Positions 1 through 9,012 of a DNA stretch of 15,065 bases are shown in pieces. The translations under genes and the position numbers were made by a program. The notes under the pieces were generated by a model. The model had not been told where the DNA came from, made no database searches, and saw only the letters and a program-made list of their open reading frames with translations. The stretch is from Trachelipus rathkii. Its lineage: Eukaryota > Arthropoda > Malacostraca > Isopoda > Trachelipodidae. Each line of letters begins with the position of its first letter. Positions within the stretch are counted from its first letter, which is position 1. The stretch lies in assembly GCA_015478945.1 (NCBI GenBank), contig JABUQX010060162.1:32501-47565 (forward strand). Direction: 5' to 3'.

Positions 1-192
1 AAATCAAGTTTTTAGCTCTTACATTGAGCAGGAAAAGAAAATGAAAAAAGGCTGCAATGAAAGACTTATGTTGCTTCACCTCTTTTATTTGCATGACATT
101 AGATTTATGAGTAAAACTCTTTACCTTATGTATATTGCTTTTAAGAAATACTGCTTTTTATTTAATAATCGAGTACAAGTAGTCAATTAGGA

Positions 193-193
193 A

Positions 194-284
<91 letters not shown>

Positions 285-285
285 T
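193..285. repeat. (AAT)n microsatellite
   Basis: An almost perfect run of about 30 AAT units read on the plus strand. It is bordered by ordinary AT-rich sequence and carries no gene. The same trinucleotide, in the ATT orientation, returns at 1147-1330 and in degraded form at 14580-14650 and 14830-14960. Confidence 0.97.
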
Positions 286-1146
286 TAATCATGCGAATAA
301 ACATGTGTATGTTCAGATTATCAATTTTGTTAATTTTTATTTTTTTTTTTTTTTTTTAGAAAAATCATTTATTTATTTTTATTTTTTTTTTATTTATTTT
401 TTTTTATTGTTTTGAATTTTTTTATTTGTTTGAATTGACAACTATTTAAGTAATTTAACTTTGATGTTTTCATATTAAGTTCAAATGCAGTATCACAAGA
501 GAAATTTGATCAATAGAAAAGAAATTAAAATTTATAATGAATAAAAAATTAAAATTTAAAATGTGTAGTAAATTAAAATTAAAAATGAATTTTAAAATTT
601 TGTCATAAGTCTATTATTATTAATATATACTTATCACCGATTTTCAATTTTCATACTTATAGGTAATGAATACTCAATTTATGAATCTAATCAATGTATA
701 ATACGATCAATGTGACATTATCAAAGATATATATGTGGATATGATCGGGTCCGCCATTAAAGATCTTTAATATTTGAAGTTTATTTTTGACACTTTTTGG
801 TATAATGGTGACAATTTTTTATGTTACCTTAGTTGACATATTTATAATTCAGGTTAATAATTTTTATGTTTTAATCGTATAAATAATGAGCTGCATTTAT
901 TCTATGCATGCTGAAAATTTATAGAAAACGAGACTTTAAAAAAATAACAAAATTAAATTTTTCTTTTTGCTGACACAATCTTGATAAGCCCCGTGGCCCC
1001 AAACTTGTCTCTATTTTCTTATTTTCTTTTTGTTTTGCTTCTTTAGCTCATAGATATTTATTACAAAAGACTAAATAAATCTAATTTTTTCTCAAACTCA
1101 TTTGCTCAGCTGCACATATAAAATTATAAATTATTTAGTATTTTAG
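286..1146. other. AT-rich non-coding DNA with poly-T tract
   Basis: No open frame of useful length and no recognisable gene. A T-rich stretch at about 334-425 includes 17 consecutive T at 341-357, followed by further T runs. It could be an A-tail of a retroposed copy on the minus strand, but no element body is recognisable beside it. The rest is unique AT-rich sequence with only small GC patches near 745-755 and 986-1005. Confidence 0.7.
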
Positions 1147-1905
<759 letters not shown>

Positions 1906-2369
1906 TTCCAAACAAAAGTATTAGCAAATTCTAGATTTAATCGGTTTTACTTAAAAGAGGCATACCTAAAGTCCTAAGCCAAATAAATCTTAGAGCTGAA
2001 TGTATGTCTATGGTCATAAGTTCTGCTTAAACATGGGCCGGGATTAGAATAGGTTACTGAAATCCTCTGGCTGAGGAAGATGATCAAAATCTGGCTATTA
2101 AATTTTTTTGTTCAGGTTTGCTTTGGTTGATTCGTTCATTAACAGCAAGCAGCAAAATTCAACCAGTCACTCTTGTATTGAGAAGGTGGACTATTGTTCA
2201 TTCACAAATGACCCAAATTTTTGTTTGCGAATACTATTGTATTTATAAAAATTATTCTTACAGGTCATAATAGCCAAGAAAAACATTCATTGAATTGGAA
2301 TTCTTGTTCTAAATTTGGATAAATTCCTTAAATGCTTTGGAAAGTAACTTACAGAGATAATCCATATGC

Positions 2370-2370
<1 letters not shown>
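1906..2370. other. Unique DNA between repeats, no gene seen
   Basis: Normal-complexity AT-rich sequence with a slightly higher GC part near 2025-2080. All frames are interrupted at short distance and I recognise no exon, RNA gene or transposon end. Confidence 0.6.
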
Positions 2371-2406
<36 letters not shown>

Positions 2407-2420
2407 ATTATAGCTATATA

Positions 2421-2505
<85 letters not shown>

Positions 2506-2683
2506 TATTATATATAAATATATATATATATATATAGTATATATATATATAATATAAATTTAATATATATATATAATATATATATACTATTATATATATA
2601 TATAATATATACGTATATATAGATATATATATAATAGATATATATAATATATTTGAATATAATATATATATAATATATATATA
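2371..2683. repeat. (AT)n microsatellite
   Basis: Interrupted (AT)n with an AAAT cluster near 2461-2475. It runs directly into the G-rich minisatellite at 2684, so two unrelated tandem repeats abut. Minus-strand open frames across this junction are low-complexity artefacts. Confidence 0.95.
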
Positions 2684-2800
2684 GTGGTTAGGGTGGTCAG
2701 GGTGGTCAGGGTGGTCAGAGTGGTCAGGGTGGTCAGGGTGGTTAGAGTGGTCAGGATGGTCAGGGTGGTAAGGTTGGTTATGGTGGTCAGGGTGCAAAGA
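2684..2800 (+). repeat. 9-bp minisatellite, unit GTGGTCAGG
   Basis: Twelve recognisable 9-bp units lie in a row from 2684 to 2791, with a thirteenth degraded unit to 2800. Consensus is GTGGTCAGG; variants include GTGGTTAGG, GTGGTCAGA, ATGGTCAGG, GTGGTAAGG and TTGGTTATG. The plus strand is strongly G-rich and C-poor with closely spaced GG/GGG runs, so a two-tetrad G-quadruplex is conceivable. The period is a multiple of three, so every frame gives a tripeptide repeat (Leu-Thr-Thr or Pro-Asp-His types on the minus strand). These readings run into the AT repeat and are not taken as protein. Confidence 0.95.
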
Positions 2801-3516
2801 GTGGAAGCTACAAAATAAAGAAAGAATCGTACAAATGGGTTAAATTTTACTTTCGGGTTTTGTTCTTTCAATGTCTAATATTTAATTAAATAAATTACGA
2901 AATAGATGAAGAATAATTTAAAAGGAAATTAGGTCCCTTAGAAATAAATAATTTTTCGTAAGAATTTATCTAATGAATTGAAAAGACCAACCAACAACAA
3001 CTGTAAAATTTCAACTCATTGATAAGAATAATAAACATGGCCGCACAAAAAGTGTACACATTGTTATTATCAAATAATTGTGGACTTATGATTAATGTAT
3101 ATTGACAAAATATTCATTAAAGGTAATATTTTTTTATATATAGTGTCACATTAGTGATATTGAAAATTTTCATCATAATTTTAGTCAATTTTTAATATAA
3201 ATTACCCAATAACCTCGACTAATATAACCTTTAGTTTTATAACTTTCTTGATTGCTAATAATAATCAGTGGTGATCTCAGAGTGACTTTAAGAAAATTTA
3301 CAGTATTATTATTATATGTAGACTGTGATACATTTATTATTTTTATTGTTACTTTGCTCTAGCAAGCTAAATTATCCGCATAATCCAAAATATCAACGTA
3401 GAAATCTCCGATATCTTTCTCTCATCTTCTTTATCACTACATCCAGAAACGATACAAAAAAAATGGTAAAAACACGCTTTTCTTGTTTATCCCTTGTTCT
3501 TGTTTAACCCCTGTTA
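2801..3516. other. Unique AT-rich DNA, no convincing gene
   Basis: Mostly single-copy AT-rich sequence. A small plus-strand frame at 3325-3507 (60 codons) begins with a hydrophobic run that resembles a signal peptide, but T-rich DNA produces such runs by chance, and the rest shows no domain. A palindrome TGAAAATTTTCA lies near 3160. I do not call a gene here. Confidence 0.5.
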
Positions 3517-3540
3517 TATATATAATATAATATATATATA

Positions 3541-3578
<38 letters not shown>

Positions 3579-3659
3579 CATATATATATAATCTATAATA
3601 TATGCTATAATATTAAATATATTATAAATATATATAACTTATAATATATATATATAATA
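3517..3659. repeat. (AT)n tract flanking the foldback element
   Basis: Interrupted (AT)n that ends directly at the left end of the inverted-repeat element. The transposon therefore appears to sit at the edge of a microsatellite, as expected for an element that targets TA. Confidence 0.9.
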
Positions 3660-3661
3660 TA

Positions 3662-3896
3662 GAAGAAAACCCCACAAAATATATTTACAATTTTATTGAA
3701 AGAACGTTTCGTGGACGTGACAATAACAAATTCAGCAATAAAATTATGAAATTGAATTACATTAAAATTAAAAAATATTACTTATTTTACGAAATCTATA
3801 GAAATATGTAAAAATAAATTTTAAAAAATAATAAAATGGTGAAGTTACTCAATATAAGAATTTTCATAAATATTTGATTTTTTTTTAAAATAATTT
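3662..3896 (+). repeat. Left inverted-repeat arm of foldback element
   Basis: Begins GAAGAAAACCCCAC just after TA and pairs base for base, with small gaps, with the reverse complement of 4040-4283. It ends in a T-run near 3879-3899 that faces an A-run at 4049-4060 in the other arm. Confidence 0.88.
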
Positions 3897-4039
3897 TTTC
3901 AAGTTTGCATCTTTGGGGAAAATCTGCAAATATTATTATAAATATTTCGATATCAATATCCATTACCATAATCACCTCTAACTTTGTTGAAATTTTTCTA
4001 GTTGTTAATAAAAACCACAATATTCTATTTCTAGGGTTA

Positions 4040-4283
4040 TTTAAATTTAAAAAAAAAAAATTGATCAAATATTCATGAAAATTCTTAGATTAAGTAACTT
4101 CACCATTTTATTATTTATTAAAATATTTTTGCATAATTTTGTAGATTTCGTAGAAAAGTAATATTTTTATTTTTAATTTTGATTAATTTCGTATTCATAA
4201 ATATTAGTGAATGAAAGATGGTCCCTTTCCACGAAACAATCCTTCAAAAATTTGTAAACTTAGTATTTGCTGGGTTTTTCTTC
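4040..4283 (-). repeat. Right inverted-repeat arm of foldback element
   Basis: Inverted copy of the left arm; the outer end reads GCTGGGTTTTTCTTC followed by TA. It is a few bases longer than the left arm owing to small indels. Confidence 0.88.
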
Positions 4284-4285
4284 TA

Positions 4286-4589
4286 TAATTTTTTCTGACA
4301 CGTCTAGTATGTCTTTACCATCAACATATAAATATAAAATTAATTTTATTAAGTGCAATAGCACTCAGAAATATCTGATAATTGATAAAAAAGCGACCCT
4401 TTGATTCTTACAACAATTGGCTTAAAAATCTAATTAAAAATTATGCTTATAATTTAGAGTTGAATAAGTCTTTTAAAATTTTAAAAGTTTTAAAAAATTT
4501 TAAAATTTTTTCACAATTTTGACAAATATTTTTTTTAAATAAAGGATTTAAAATTTTCTAGGTAACTAATATAAATTTTTACTGCAATT
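4286..4589. other. Unique AT-rich DNA, no gene seen
   Basis: Single-copy AT-rich sequence with repeated short AAAATTTT-type palindromes at about 4473-4510. AAAAAAGCGACCC near 4387 loosely resembles part of the hairpin module at 13.1 and 14.0 kb, but not enough to call it a copy. Confidence 0.5.
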
Positions 4590-5178
4590 AATATTATAAT
4601 AATAATATAATATAATATAATAATTAATAATATAATCATAATATAATAATTAAATAATAATATATAATAATATACTCAACTTACTCATATATATTATAAT
4701 TATAATAATATATATATTTAATATGATATAATATATATTATATATATATAATATAATATATTATTATATAAAATATATATTATATAATATATAATATATA
4801 TATTATAATATTATATATATATAGATGCTGGACTGTCATGTCAGGAAAAGCCTATAATAATCATTATCTTACAATAATATATATATATTAATTATATATT
4901 ATATATTATATATTACAATAATATATATATAATAATAATATATATATAATATTAAAATATATATAATAATAATAGAAGAATAAATAAAGTATAAGTATGA
5001 AAAAATCATATATTTATATATATATATATTATATTGTTTAATATAATAATATATATATTATATTATATATATATATATATTATAATTATATTATATATAT
5101 ATATTATATATATACTTTATATATATAATATATATATTAATCTATATAATATATAATATATTTATAATTTATATATTA
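4590..5178. repeat. Compound AT/AAT repeats with unique insert
   Basis: Interrupted AT and AAT repeats are broken once by about 50 bases of normal-complexity sequence at 4825-4875 (containing GATGCTGGACTGTCATGTCAG-like text), and by a less repetitive patch at 4971-5010. The tract ends just before the MFAP1-like remnant. Confidence 0.9.
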
Positions 5179-5186
5179 TATGCGAC

Positions 5187-5192
5187 TTTCAG
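5187..5192 (+). promoter_or_regulatory. Splice-acceptor-like TTTCAG before MFAP1 remnant
   Basis: TTTCAG immediately precedes the first recognisable MFAP1 codon, so the copied segment seems to keep an exon boundary. That suggests a genomic duplicate or real exon, not a processed retrocopy. The pyrimidine tract is very short because the (AT)n repeat ends just upstream. Confidence 0.5.
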
Positions 5193-5394
5193 GAGGAGAG
5201 AGAGTTGATGGAAAAGGAAAAAGAAGAAATGGAAAAATTGAGGAACATGACTGAGGAAGAAAGGCCTTGAACTTGAATAGGAATATTTCATAAAGGTTCA
5301 GAAGGATTATCTGTTTGTTGAGGGGGAACAGGATGTCTTTAAGAGAGATTTCTCAGGGGCAACCCTTGACGATCATTTCGATAAAACTATTTTA
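5193..5394 (+). pseudogene. MFAP1: MFAP1 exon remnant, frameshifted and deleted
   Basis: MFAP1 is a nuclear spliceosomal B-complex protein, despite its historical name microfibril-associated protein. Seen: 5193-5264 reads EERELMEKEKEEMEKLRNM then TEEER, the charged helical segment typical of MFAP1. In a frame shifted by one, 5281-5394 reads through QKDYLFVEGEQDVF and KRDFSGATLDDHFDKTIL, the conserved block that follows in the family. Between them the first frame hits TGA at 5268-5270 and the second has TAG at 5278-5280. From memory of the family, about 15 residues that normally lie between the blocks are missing, so the gap is too large for a single sequencing error. TTTCAG sits directly before 5193, as a splice acceptor would. 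After 5394 the expected Pro-Lys-Val-Met sequence is absent and no GT donor is present; a stop follows at 5401. No other MFAP1 exon is visible. I read this as a decayed partial copy; a noisy assembly of a true exon is less likely. Confidence 0.88.
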
Positions 5395-5612
5395 ATTTAT
5401 TGAATCAAAAATTTAAAAGAAAATCATAATATATAATAAAAAAAAATTAACATTTTTAGGCGAACTAAAGCAGATGGAAAAATTTTTAATTAGTTCTTTT
5501 TTCAAAAATTAATTTATTTTTTATGTAAATATGTAAAATTTTGGCAGGTTGCAATTGTTAACTGAGGAGCAAAAAAAATTTTTGCTATTTATCAGGTTTT
5601 AACAAAATTTGA
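5395..5612. other. AT-rich DNA after MFAP1 remnant, nothing found
   Basis: Frames are interrupted repeatedly. A short NFGR reading near 5541-5552 recalls the next MFAP1 block, but the neighbouring residues do not follow, so I do not extend the remnant. Confidence 0.5.
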
Positions 5613-5743
5613 AAAAAAACACACATTTTCGCGCAATTACAAATCCAAGAAGCTACGCATAAATATTCTTGGTTCTACTTCTGTGGATGGGATGTTTCGG
5701 AACCAGTTCTGTCAATTATGAGGACTATCTTCGCATGGCTGTT

Positions 5744-5758
5744 GGGGTTGGGAACCCC
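5744..5758 (+). repeat. Perfect hairpin GGGGTT-GGG-AACCCC
   Basis: Six-base-pair stem with a three-base loop in a locally GC-rich patch, seen directly. Its role is unknown. Confidence 0.8.
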
Positions 5759-5774
5759 CTTTGACATTATATAC

Positions 5775-5822
5775 TTCCCATGGAACAATCGGCATTATTA
5801 CATATGTATTTCCCATGGAACA
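5775..5822 (+). repeat. Direct repeat TTCCCATGGAACA, 35-bp spacing
   Basis: The 13-mer TTCCCATGGAACA occurs at 5775-5787 and again at 5810-5822. The intervening bases are not themselves repeated downstream beyond short matches. It contains the palindrome CCATGG. Confidence 0.9.
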
Positions 5823-5846
5823 CCCTGCAATATGGGAACGGTTTAG

Positions 5847-6701
5847 GATAAATTAAATAAATTTCAAGTATAATGGCATAGTCAAAATGCTATAATTGTT
5901 ACTTATATATGATTGGCCTGTATATTACCCTTATGAGATACGTATACTAAAGAATTACCTATAATATTATTATATTAGGTGTCTTAGCGTATATATTTAG
6001 AGAACAATTTACCATAACCAATGTTTACATAGTTTGATGGGACCTGGTCAGGCCAATATAAGTTTGATTCAGCACCATAGATATAGGTGATTGTGAGATT
6101 TTCATATGTGGATAATAAATAATAATACATAATAATAATTAATTATATATATAATAATTATATATATAATATAAAACTTTAATCATGTTAAATTTCATAT
6201 TATTTATATATAATTTAAATTAAATATATTAAAATAAAAATATATTATAATTACAGAATATATAATAATAATTAAATAAATTAAATTATAAAATTAATTT
6301 TGTTGACGCTTATATGTTGTAAATATTAATAGTAAAAAGAATTTGAGTAATTGCATTATATAATGTAATAGAATCTTATTCTGACTAGGTATAATAAAGT
6401 TGAAACATTTTCTTTAAATTTTAGTACTACCTTAGTTAATGAATACTGTAATTGTTTCAGTTATAGTAGCTAGGTATTATATATATATATTCAATATTTT
6501 AATATTAAATTTTAGTTTTCAATATTTTAATATCCCCATATAAAATTTTTATACTTAAAATATTTTAATATTAAGTATTTTTAAAAAAATATGAAATTTT
6601 GGAAAAAAAAGTTTTTTTTGTATAATTTTATTCATTTAACTGTGATTTATATTTTAAGGAAAATTTTGATATATTATTTTATATCTGCCAAAACCTGATG
6701 T
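5847..6701. other. AT-rich DNA with short repeats, no gene
   Basis: Single-copy to low-complexity AT-rich DNA with no usable frame. TTCAATATTTTAATAT occurs at 6490-6505 and 6518-6533 (28-bp spacing), with a related AAAATATTTTAATATTAAG near 6558. At 6603-6619 eight A, one G and eight T form a perfect inverted repeat. Confidence 0.65.
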
Positions 6702-6883
6702 ACTCCCTATACTTATAATCAAACAACAACTCATACTAATACAACAATACTAACATTAACAAAATCAAATACTCAACAACAATACAACAAACAACAACTA
6801 AACATTATTCAACTAAACAACTATAAACTAATATACATTATATTCTCAACTTAATAAACAATACTAATTACTCAAACAAACTG
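6702..6883 (+). repeat. G-free A/C/T tract, degenerate CAA/ACAACT repeat
   Basis: From 6702 to 6883 the plus strand has no G at all but many C, giving strong strand asymmetry. The words CAACAA, ACAACAACT and ACTAATAC recur without a fixed period, so it looks like an old CAA-type microsatellite. The frame starting at 6721 stays open for about 43 codons and reads Gln/Thr/Asn-rich, which follows from the composition. Confidence 0.85.
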
Positions 6884-7374
6884 CCAACTCAAAATGCTGC
6901 AACAAATAACAGACGTGAACATTATTATAAATTCAAAACAACAACTCATTAAACTTATACTACAGCAAGGAATTTTTTGTATTTCGTATGTCTTATGGAC
7001 TTCAAAAGAAAGGATAGGCTTATTTATATTTTATGAACTTGACAACTAGCTAAATAGATCAATAGATCAATTAGATAAATCTAATATAGATCATGGTTAT
7101 AAAGTAAAGGTTATGTATGAGGATATATAGATGTGTATATAGTGTGGATATTGATATTAATTTACTGATATATTTTACTTCAATTTATACTGATATATAT
7201 AATATTAGATATAATATATATATAGTGGTTCTATCAAAATAAAATGCATAAATTTATTTTAAAGTATATAAATAAACTACTAATAAAAGCTAATAAAATG
7301 TTATTATATACCAAATTTCATTAAAATCTCAAACAGGATAAAAACTAAAATACAATAAATAATAATTTAAATAA
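6884..7374. other. AT-rich DNA, no gene called
   Basis: No long frame. It includes the first copy of the TCAATAGATCA motif (7059-7069) and a short (AT) patch near 7190-7225. A 7056-7135 plus-strand reading gives RSIDQLDKSNIDHGYKVKV before a stop; it is too short to call. Confidence 0.55.
7059..7069 (+). repeat. TCAATAGATCA motif, copy 1
   Basis: First of four exact copies in about 2 kb, preceded by AGA. A partial second unit follows within 30 bp (TAGATCATGG at 7087-7096). Confidence 0.8.
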
Positions 7375-7389
7375 AGGTATTTTTATATT

Positions 7390-7485
7390 ATGGCCAGCAT
7401 CCCGAGAGCCATGGTGTCGTATTTATTAGAGATTAAAAAAACAAATTATAAACATCTAATCGCACAGCACATTAATAAAAAATAA
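7390..7485 (+). CDS. Possible 31-residue small ORF, unidentified
   Basis: ATG at 7390 opens a 31-codon frame ending at TAA 7483-7485. It begins MASIPRAMVSYLLEIKKTN and continues with a basic, amphipathic-looking tail ending INKK. The first 30 bases are GC-rich against a very AT-rich background, which is why it stands out. No family is recognised. It may be a leftover of a larger coding sequence, together with the islands at 7627-7737 and 7802-8098. Chance is quite possible at this length. Confidence 0.2.
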   Translation: MASIPRAMVSYLLEIKKTNYKHLIAQHINKK

Positions 7486-7626
7486 ATATTTTGATCGAAT
7501 ATTGATCTAAAGCATATAGTGTCCTATATATGATTACTCTCTTAAAATATGAATTCATAGATTTATTAATAACAACCAAGGCTTTATAATTAATAGAATG
7601 AGATTACCTGGTAGGTAAGGTGGTAG

Positions 7627-7737
7627 CTGGTCCAATTGAAACTTCTCATAGAAAACCCTGATTTGGCTGAATATTCTTGCACGAGAGTTCATACATGGTC
7701 TGTCAATAAAGCCACTTTGTTAGCGGCTTTGGAGGTG
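7627..7737 (+). other. Coding-like island, possible exon, unidentified
   Basis: An open frame of 37 codons reads LVQLKLLIENPDLAEYSCTR, then VHTWSVNKATLLAALEV, and stops at TAA 7738-7740. Residue composition is protein-like and codons are balanced, unlike the surrounding AT-rich DNA. TAG (7624-7626) directly upstream could be the AG of an acceptor, though its pyrimidine tract is poor, and GAG|GTGTAA at 7732-7740 could be a weak donor; with both, the exon would be 108 bp, phase 0. AAAGCC (7708-7713) and GGCTTT (7725-7730) form a 6-bp inverted repeat inside it. I do not recognise the protein. Confidence 0.3.
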
Positions 7738-7801
7738 TAATAGTATAATATATTGCAATATTTTTTAAGTTTTTTAAATCAAATCAACACTTAAATTATA
7801 G

Positions 7802-8098
7802 CAGGGGTATAATCGAGAAGAATGTCCCGACCGGTGTTTAGTTAAAAAGCCGGACAAAGATGTTAAAAGGAAAAGGCGCGAACGAAAGATCAACACCATC
7901 ACGTACGTACACACGCTTTCCGGTGTAGGTGCCGTGATATAGTATAAAACCACCACAAACCTGACTCATGAATCTTTTGGTGTGTATTACCCGATCAATA
8001 GTAAATCTCTAAATCTTTTTGTAGATCGAATGAAAAAAGATAGAAATCAAAATGAAAGTTTAACAATCTTAATAGTACACAATAGTATCAAGGCATAG
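7802..8098 (+). pseudogene. Unidentified coding-like frame with one internal stop
   Basis: Starting after TAG at 7799, one frame runs 46 codons to TAG at 7940-7942, then a further 51 codons to TAG at 8096-8098. The first part reads YNREECPDRCLVKKPD, then a strongly basic KRKRRERK stretch, then INTITYVHTLSGVGAVI. The second part reads YKTTTNLTHESFGVYYPINS and later DRMKKDRNQNESL. A single stop in about 98 codons of this AT-rich DNA is suggestive of former coding, but no domain is recognised and there is no convincing start. The minus-strand open frame at 7774-7956 covers the same bases and is taken as its shadow. TATAAAA at 7943-7949 lies inside. It could belong with the islands at 7390 and 7627. 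Confidence 0.3.
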
Positions 8099-8187
8099 AA
8101 TCAATAGATCATGGAACTAAGTTTGAGCCTGCCGCTCCGGTACTTAGACTAATTTTAATAAGTGCGCATGTGAGCAAAAAAACTTAA
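8086..8187 (+). other. Short coding-like frame around motif copy 2
   Basis: A 33-codon open frame without a start ATG reads YQGIESIDHGTKFEPAAPVL then RLILISAHVSKKT, ending at TAA 8185-8187. The 8120-8140 part is locally GC-rich. It overlaps the end of the previous coding-like frame in another phase. Unidentified; chance is possible. Confidence 0.2.
8101..8111 (+). repeat. TCAATAGATCA motif, copy 2
   Basis: Exact copy, preceded by GAA and continuing into TGG, so that TAGATCATGG is shared with copies 1 and 4. CTAAGT (8117-8122) and ACTTAG (8142-8147) form a small inverted repeat just downstream. Confidence 0.8.
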
Positions 8188-9012
8188 AATTTTCCCCCAG
8201 AAAAGTTTTTTTTTAACAATATTTTTAAAACTTATTTTTTTTAATTATTAATAATGATCACAGATTTATAGAAATATTAGCTGTATATCTTACTTGCTTT
8301 TAGCTAAGTATATGTTAATTAAAAAATGTCAAAATTATTTTAGTGTAAAAATTTAGTTAGTTTTTGTTAAAATTATATAAATAAGTTATAATAGTATTTT
8401 ATATGCAATGTTGAAATTAGTCCATATTCATGAATGTGACGAGCAGAAGCAGACCAAGTAGTAAAATCAATATAAAATCAGTTCTGTATAGTCCTGATTG
8501 TACCTATATATATATATATATTAAATAAAATTATGAATCTTATGTAACAATTAGAATCAATATCAATACGTTTAAGATCAATAGATCACGGATGCACCTA
8601 GGATAATGGGTGAGTGGTTTAGTTTAATAAATAATAATACTGAAGTTTTACTGATTTACTGCTTTGTATGGTGTAAAATTCAAAAAATCCTAATGAAATA
8701 TTATATTTAGGATTAAGAATAAATATAATATAATATGATTTCTATAATTGATTCAACAAATATAGAAGCACTCATGTTGGAAATAGATAATAATAGATTT
8801 CACTCAGGTAATATATAATTGACTTAGTGATATTATATTTACTTATATTTAGATTATATATTTACTTACAATAACTAGTATATAATAATATTTACTGATA
8901 TTTTATACTTATGCATTTATATATAATATATATATTATAATATTTATAATATTATAAAGTTATATATATAAAAAGAATATATATTGTGACTTATAAGTAT
9001 AAAATAATGTAA
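8188..9012. other. AT-rich DNA, no gene seen
   Basis: Single-copy AT-rich DNA with a short (AT)n at 8505-8520 and irregular AT/TTTA words at 8825-8990. All frames are short. It contains motif copy 3 at 8578. Confidence 0.6.
8578..8588 (+). repeat. TCAATAGATCA motif, copy 3
   Basis: Exact copy, preceded by AGA. It is followed at a short distance by CTAGGATAATGGGTG, which aligns with CTAGATCATGGGTG after copy 4, so the repeated unit is longer than the 11-mer. Confidence 0.8.

Larger units (their letters stand above)
3662..4283. mobile_element. Foldback MITE-like element with TA flanks
   Basis: Two long arms are inverted copies of each other: about 3662-3896 and 4040-4283, separated by about 143 bp. 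The ends match at 17 of the first 20 positions (GAAGAAAACCCCAC against GAAGAAAAACCCAG). Further blocks recur at equal depth: GTTTCGTGGA near 3707 and its complement near 4230; TACGAAATCTA near 3788 and its complement near 4142; ATGGTGAAGTTACT at 3836-3849 and its complement at 4093-4106. TA dinucleotides flank both ends (3660-3661 and 4284-4285), fitting TA target-site duplication as in Tc1/mariner-type elements. No transposase is encoded; a minus-strand frame at 3796-4068 merely reads across an arm and the spacer. The arms differ by substitutions and small indels, so this is an old non-autonomous copy. Superfamily assignment is inference from TA alone. Confidence 0.9.
5613..5846 (+). other. 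Unidentified open frame, 77 codons, no start
   Basis: An uninterrupted plus-strand frame runs from just after TGA at 5610 to TAG at 5844-5846 in a patch of clearly higher GC than its surroundings. It lacks an upstream ATG (the first is an internal Met at about codon 39), so if real it is an internal exon or a broken piece. Its reading is rich in Trp, Tyr and Cys, with WFYFCGWDVSEPVLS in the middle. I recognise no domain. The other frames and the minus strand are interrupted. Part of the frame is made of a 35-bp tandem duplication (5775-5822), which argues against constrained coding. Probably a decayed coding or transposon fragment, or chance. Confidence 0.25.

Noticed and set aside
2684..2800. 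CRISPR-like regular repetition
   Set aside because: The units are contiguous 9-mers without spacers, which is a minisatellite.
3325..3507. 60-codon frame with a signal-peptide-like start
   Set aside because: T-rich DNA yields hydrophobic starts by chance. The mature part shows no motif and there is no supporting neighbour.
3796..4068. 90-codon minus-strand open frame
   Set aside because: It lies across one arm and the spacer of the foldback element, has no domain, and its Phe/Ile/Leu content fits AT-rich DNA.
4387..4402. AAAAAAGCGACCC as another copy of the two-hairpin module
   Set aside because: It lacks GCTTCG and neither hairpin forms; the resemblance is limited to a short string.
5533..5600. 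NFGR reading suggesting the next MFAP1 block
   Set aside because: Only four residues match. The frame is broken just before, and the residues after it do not follow the family.
7943..7949. TATAAAA as a promoter TATA box
   Set aside because: Such strings are common in AT-rich DNA, and it sits inside a coding-like frame with no downstream gene start.
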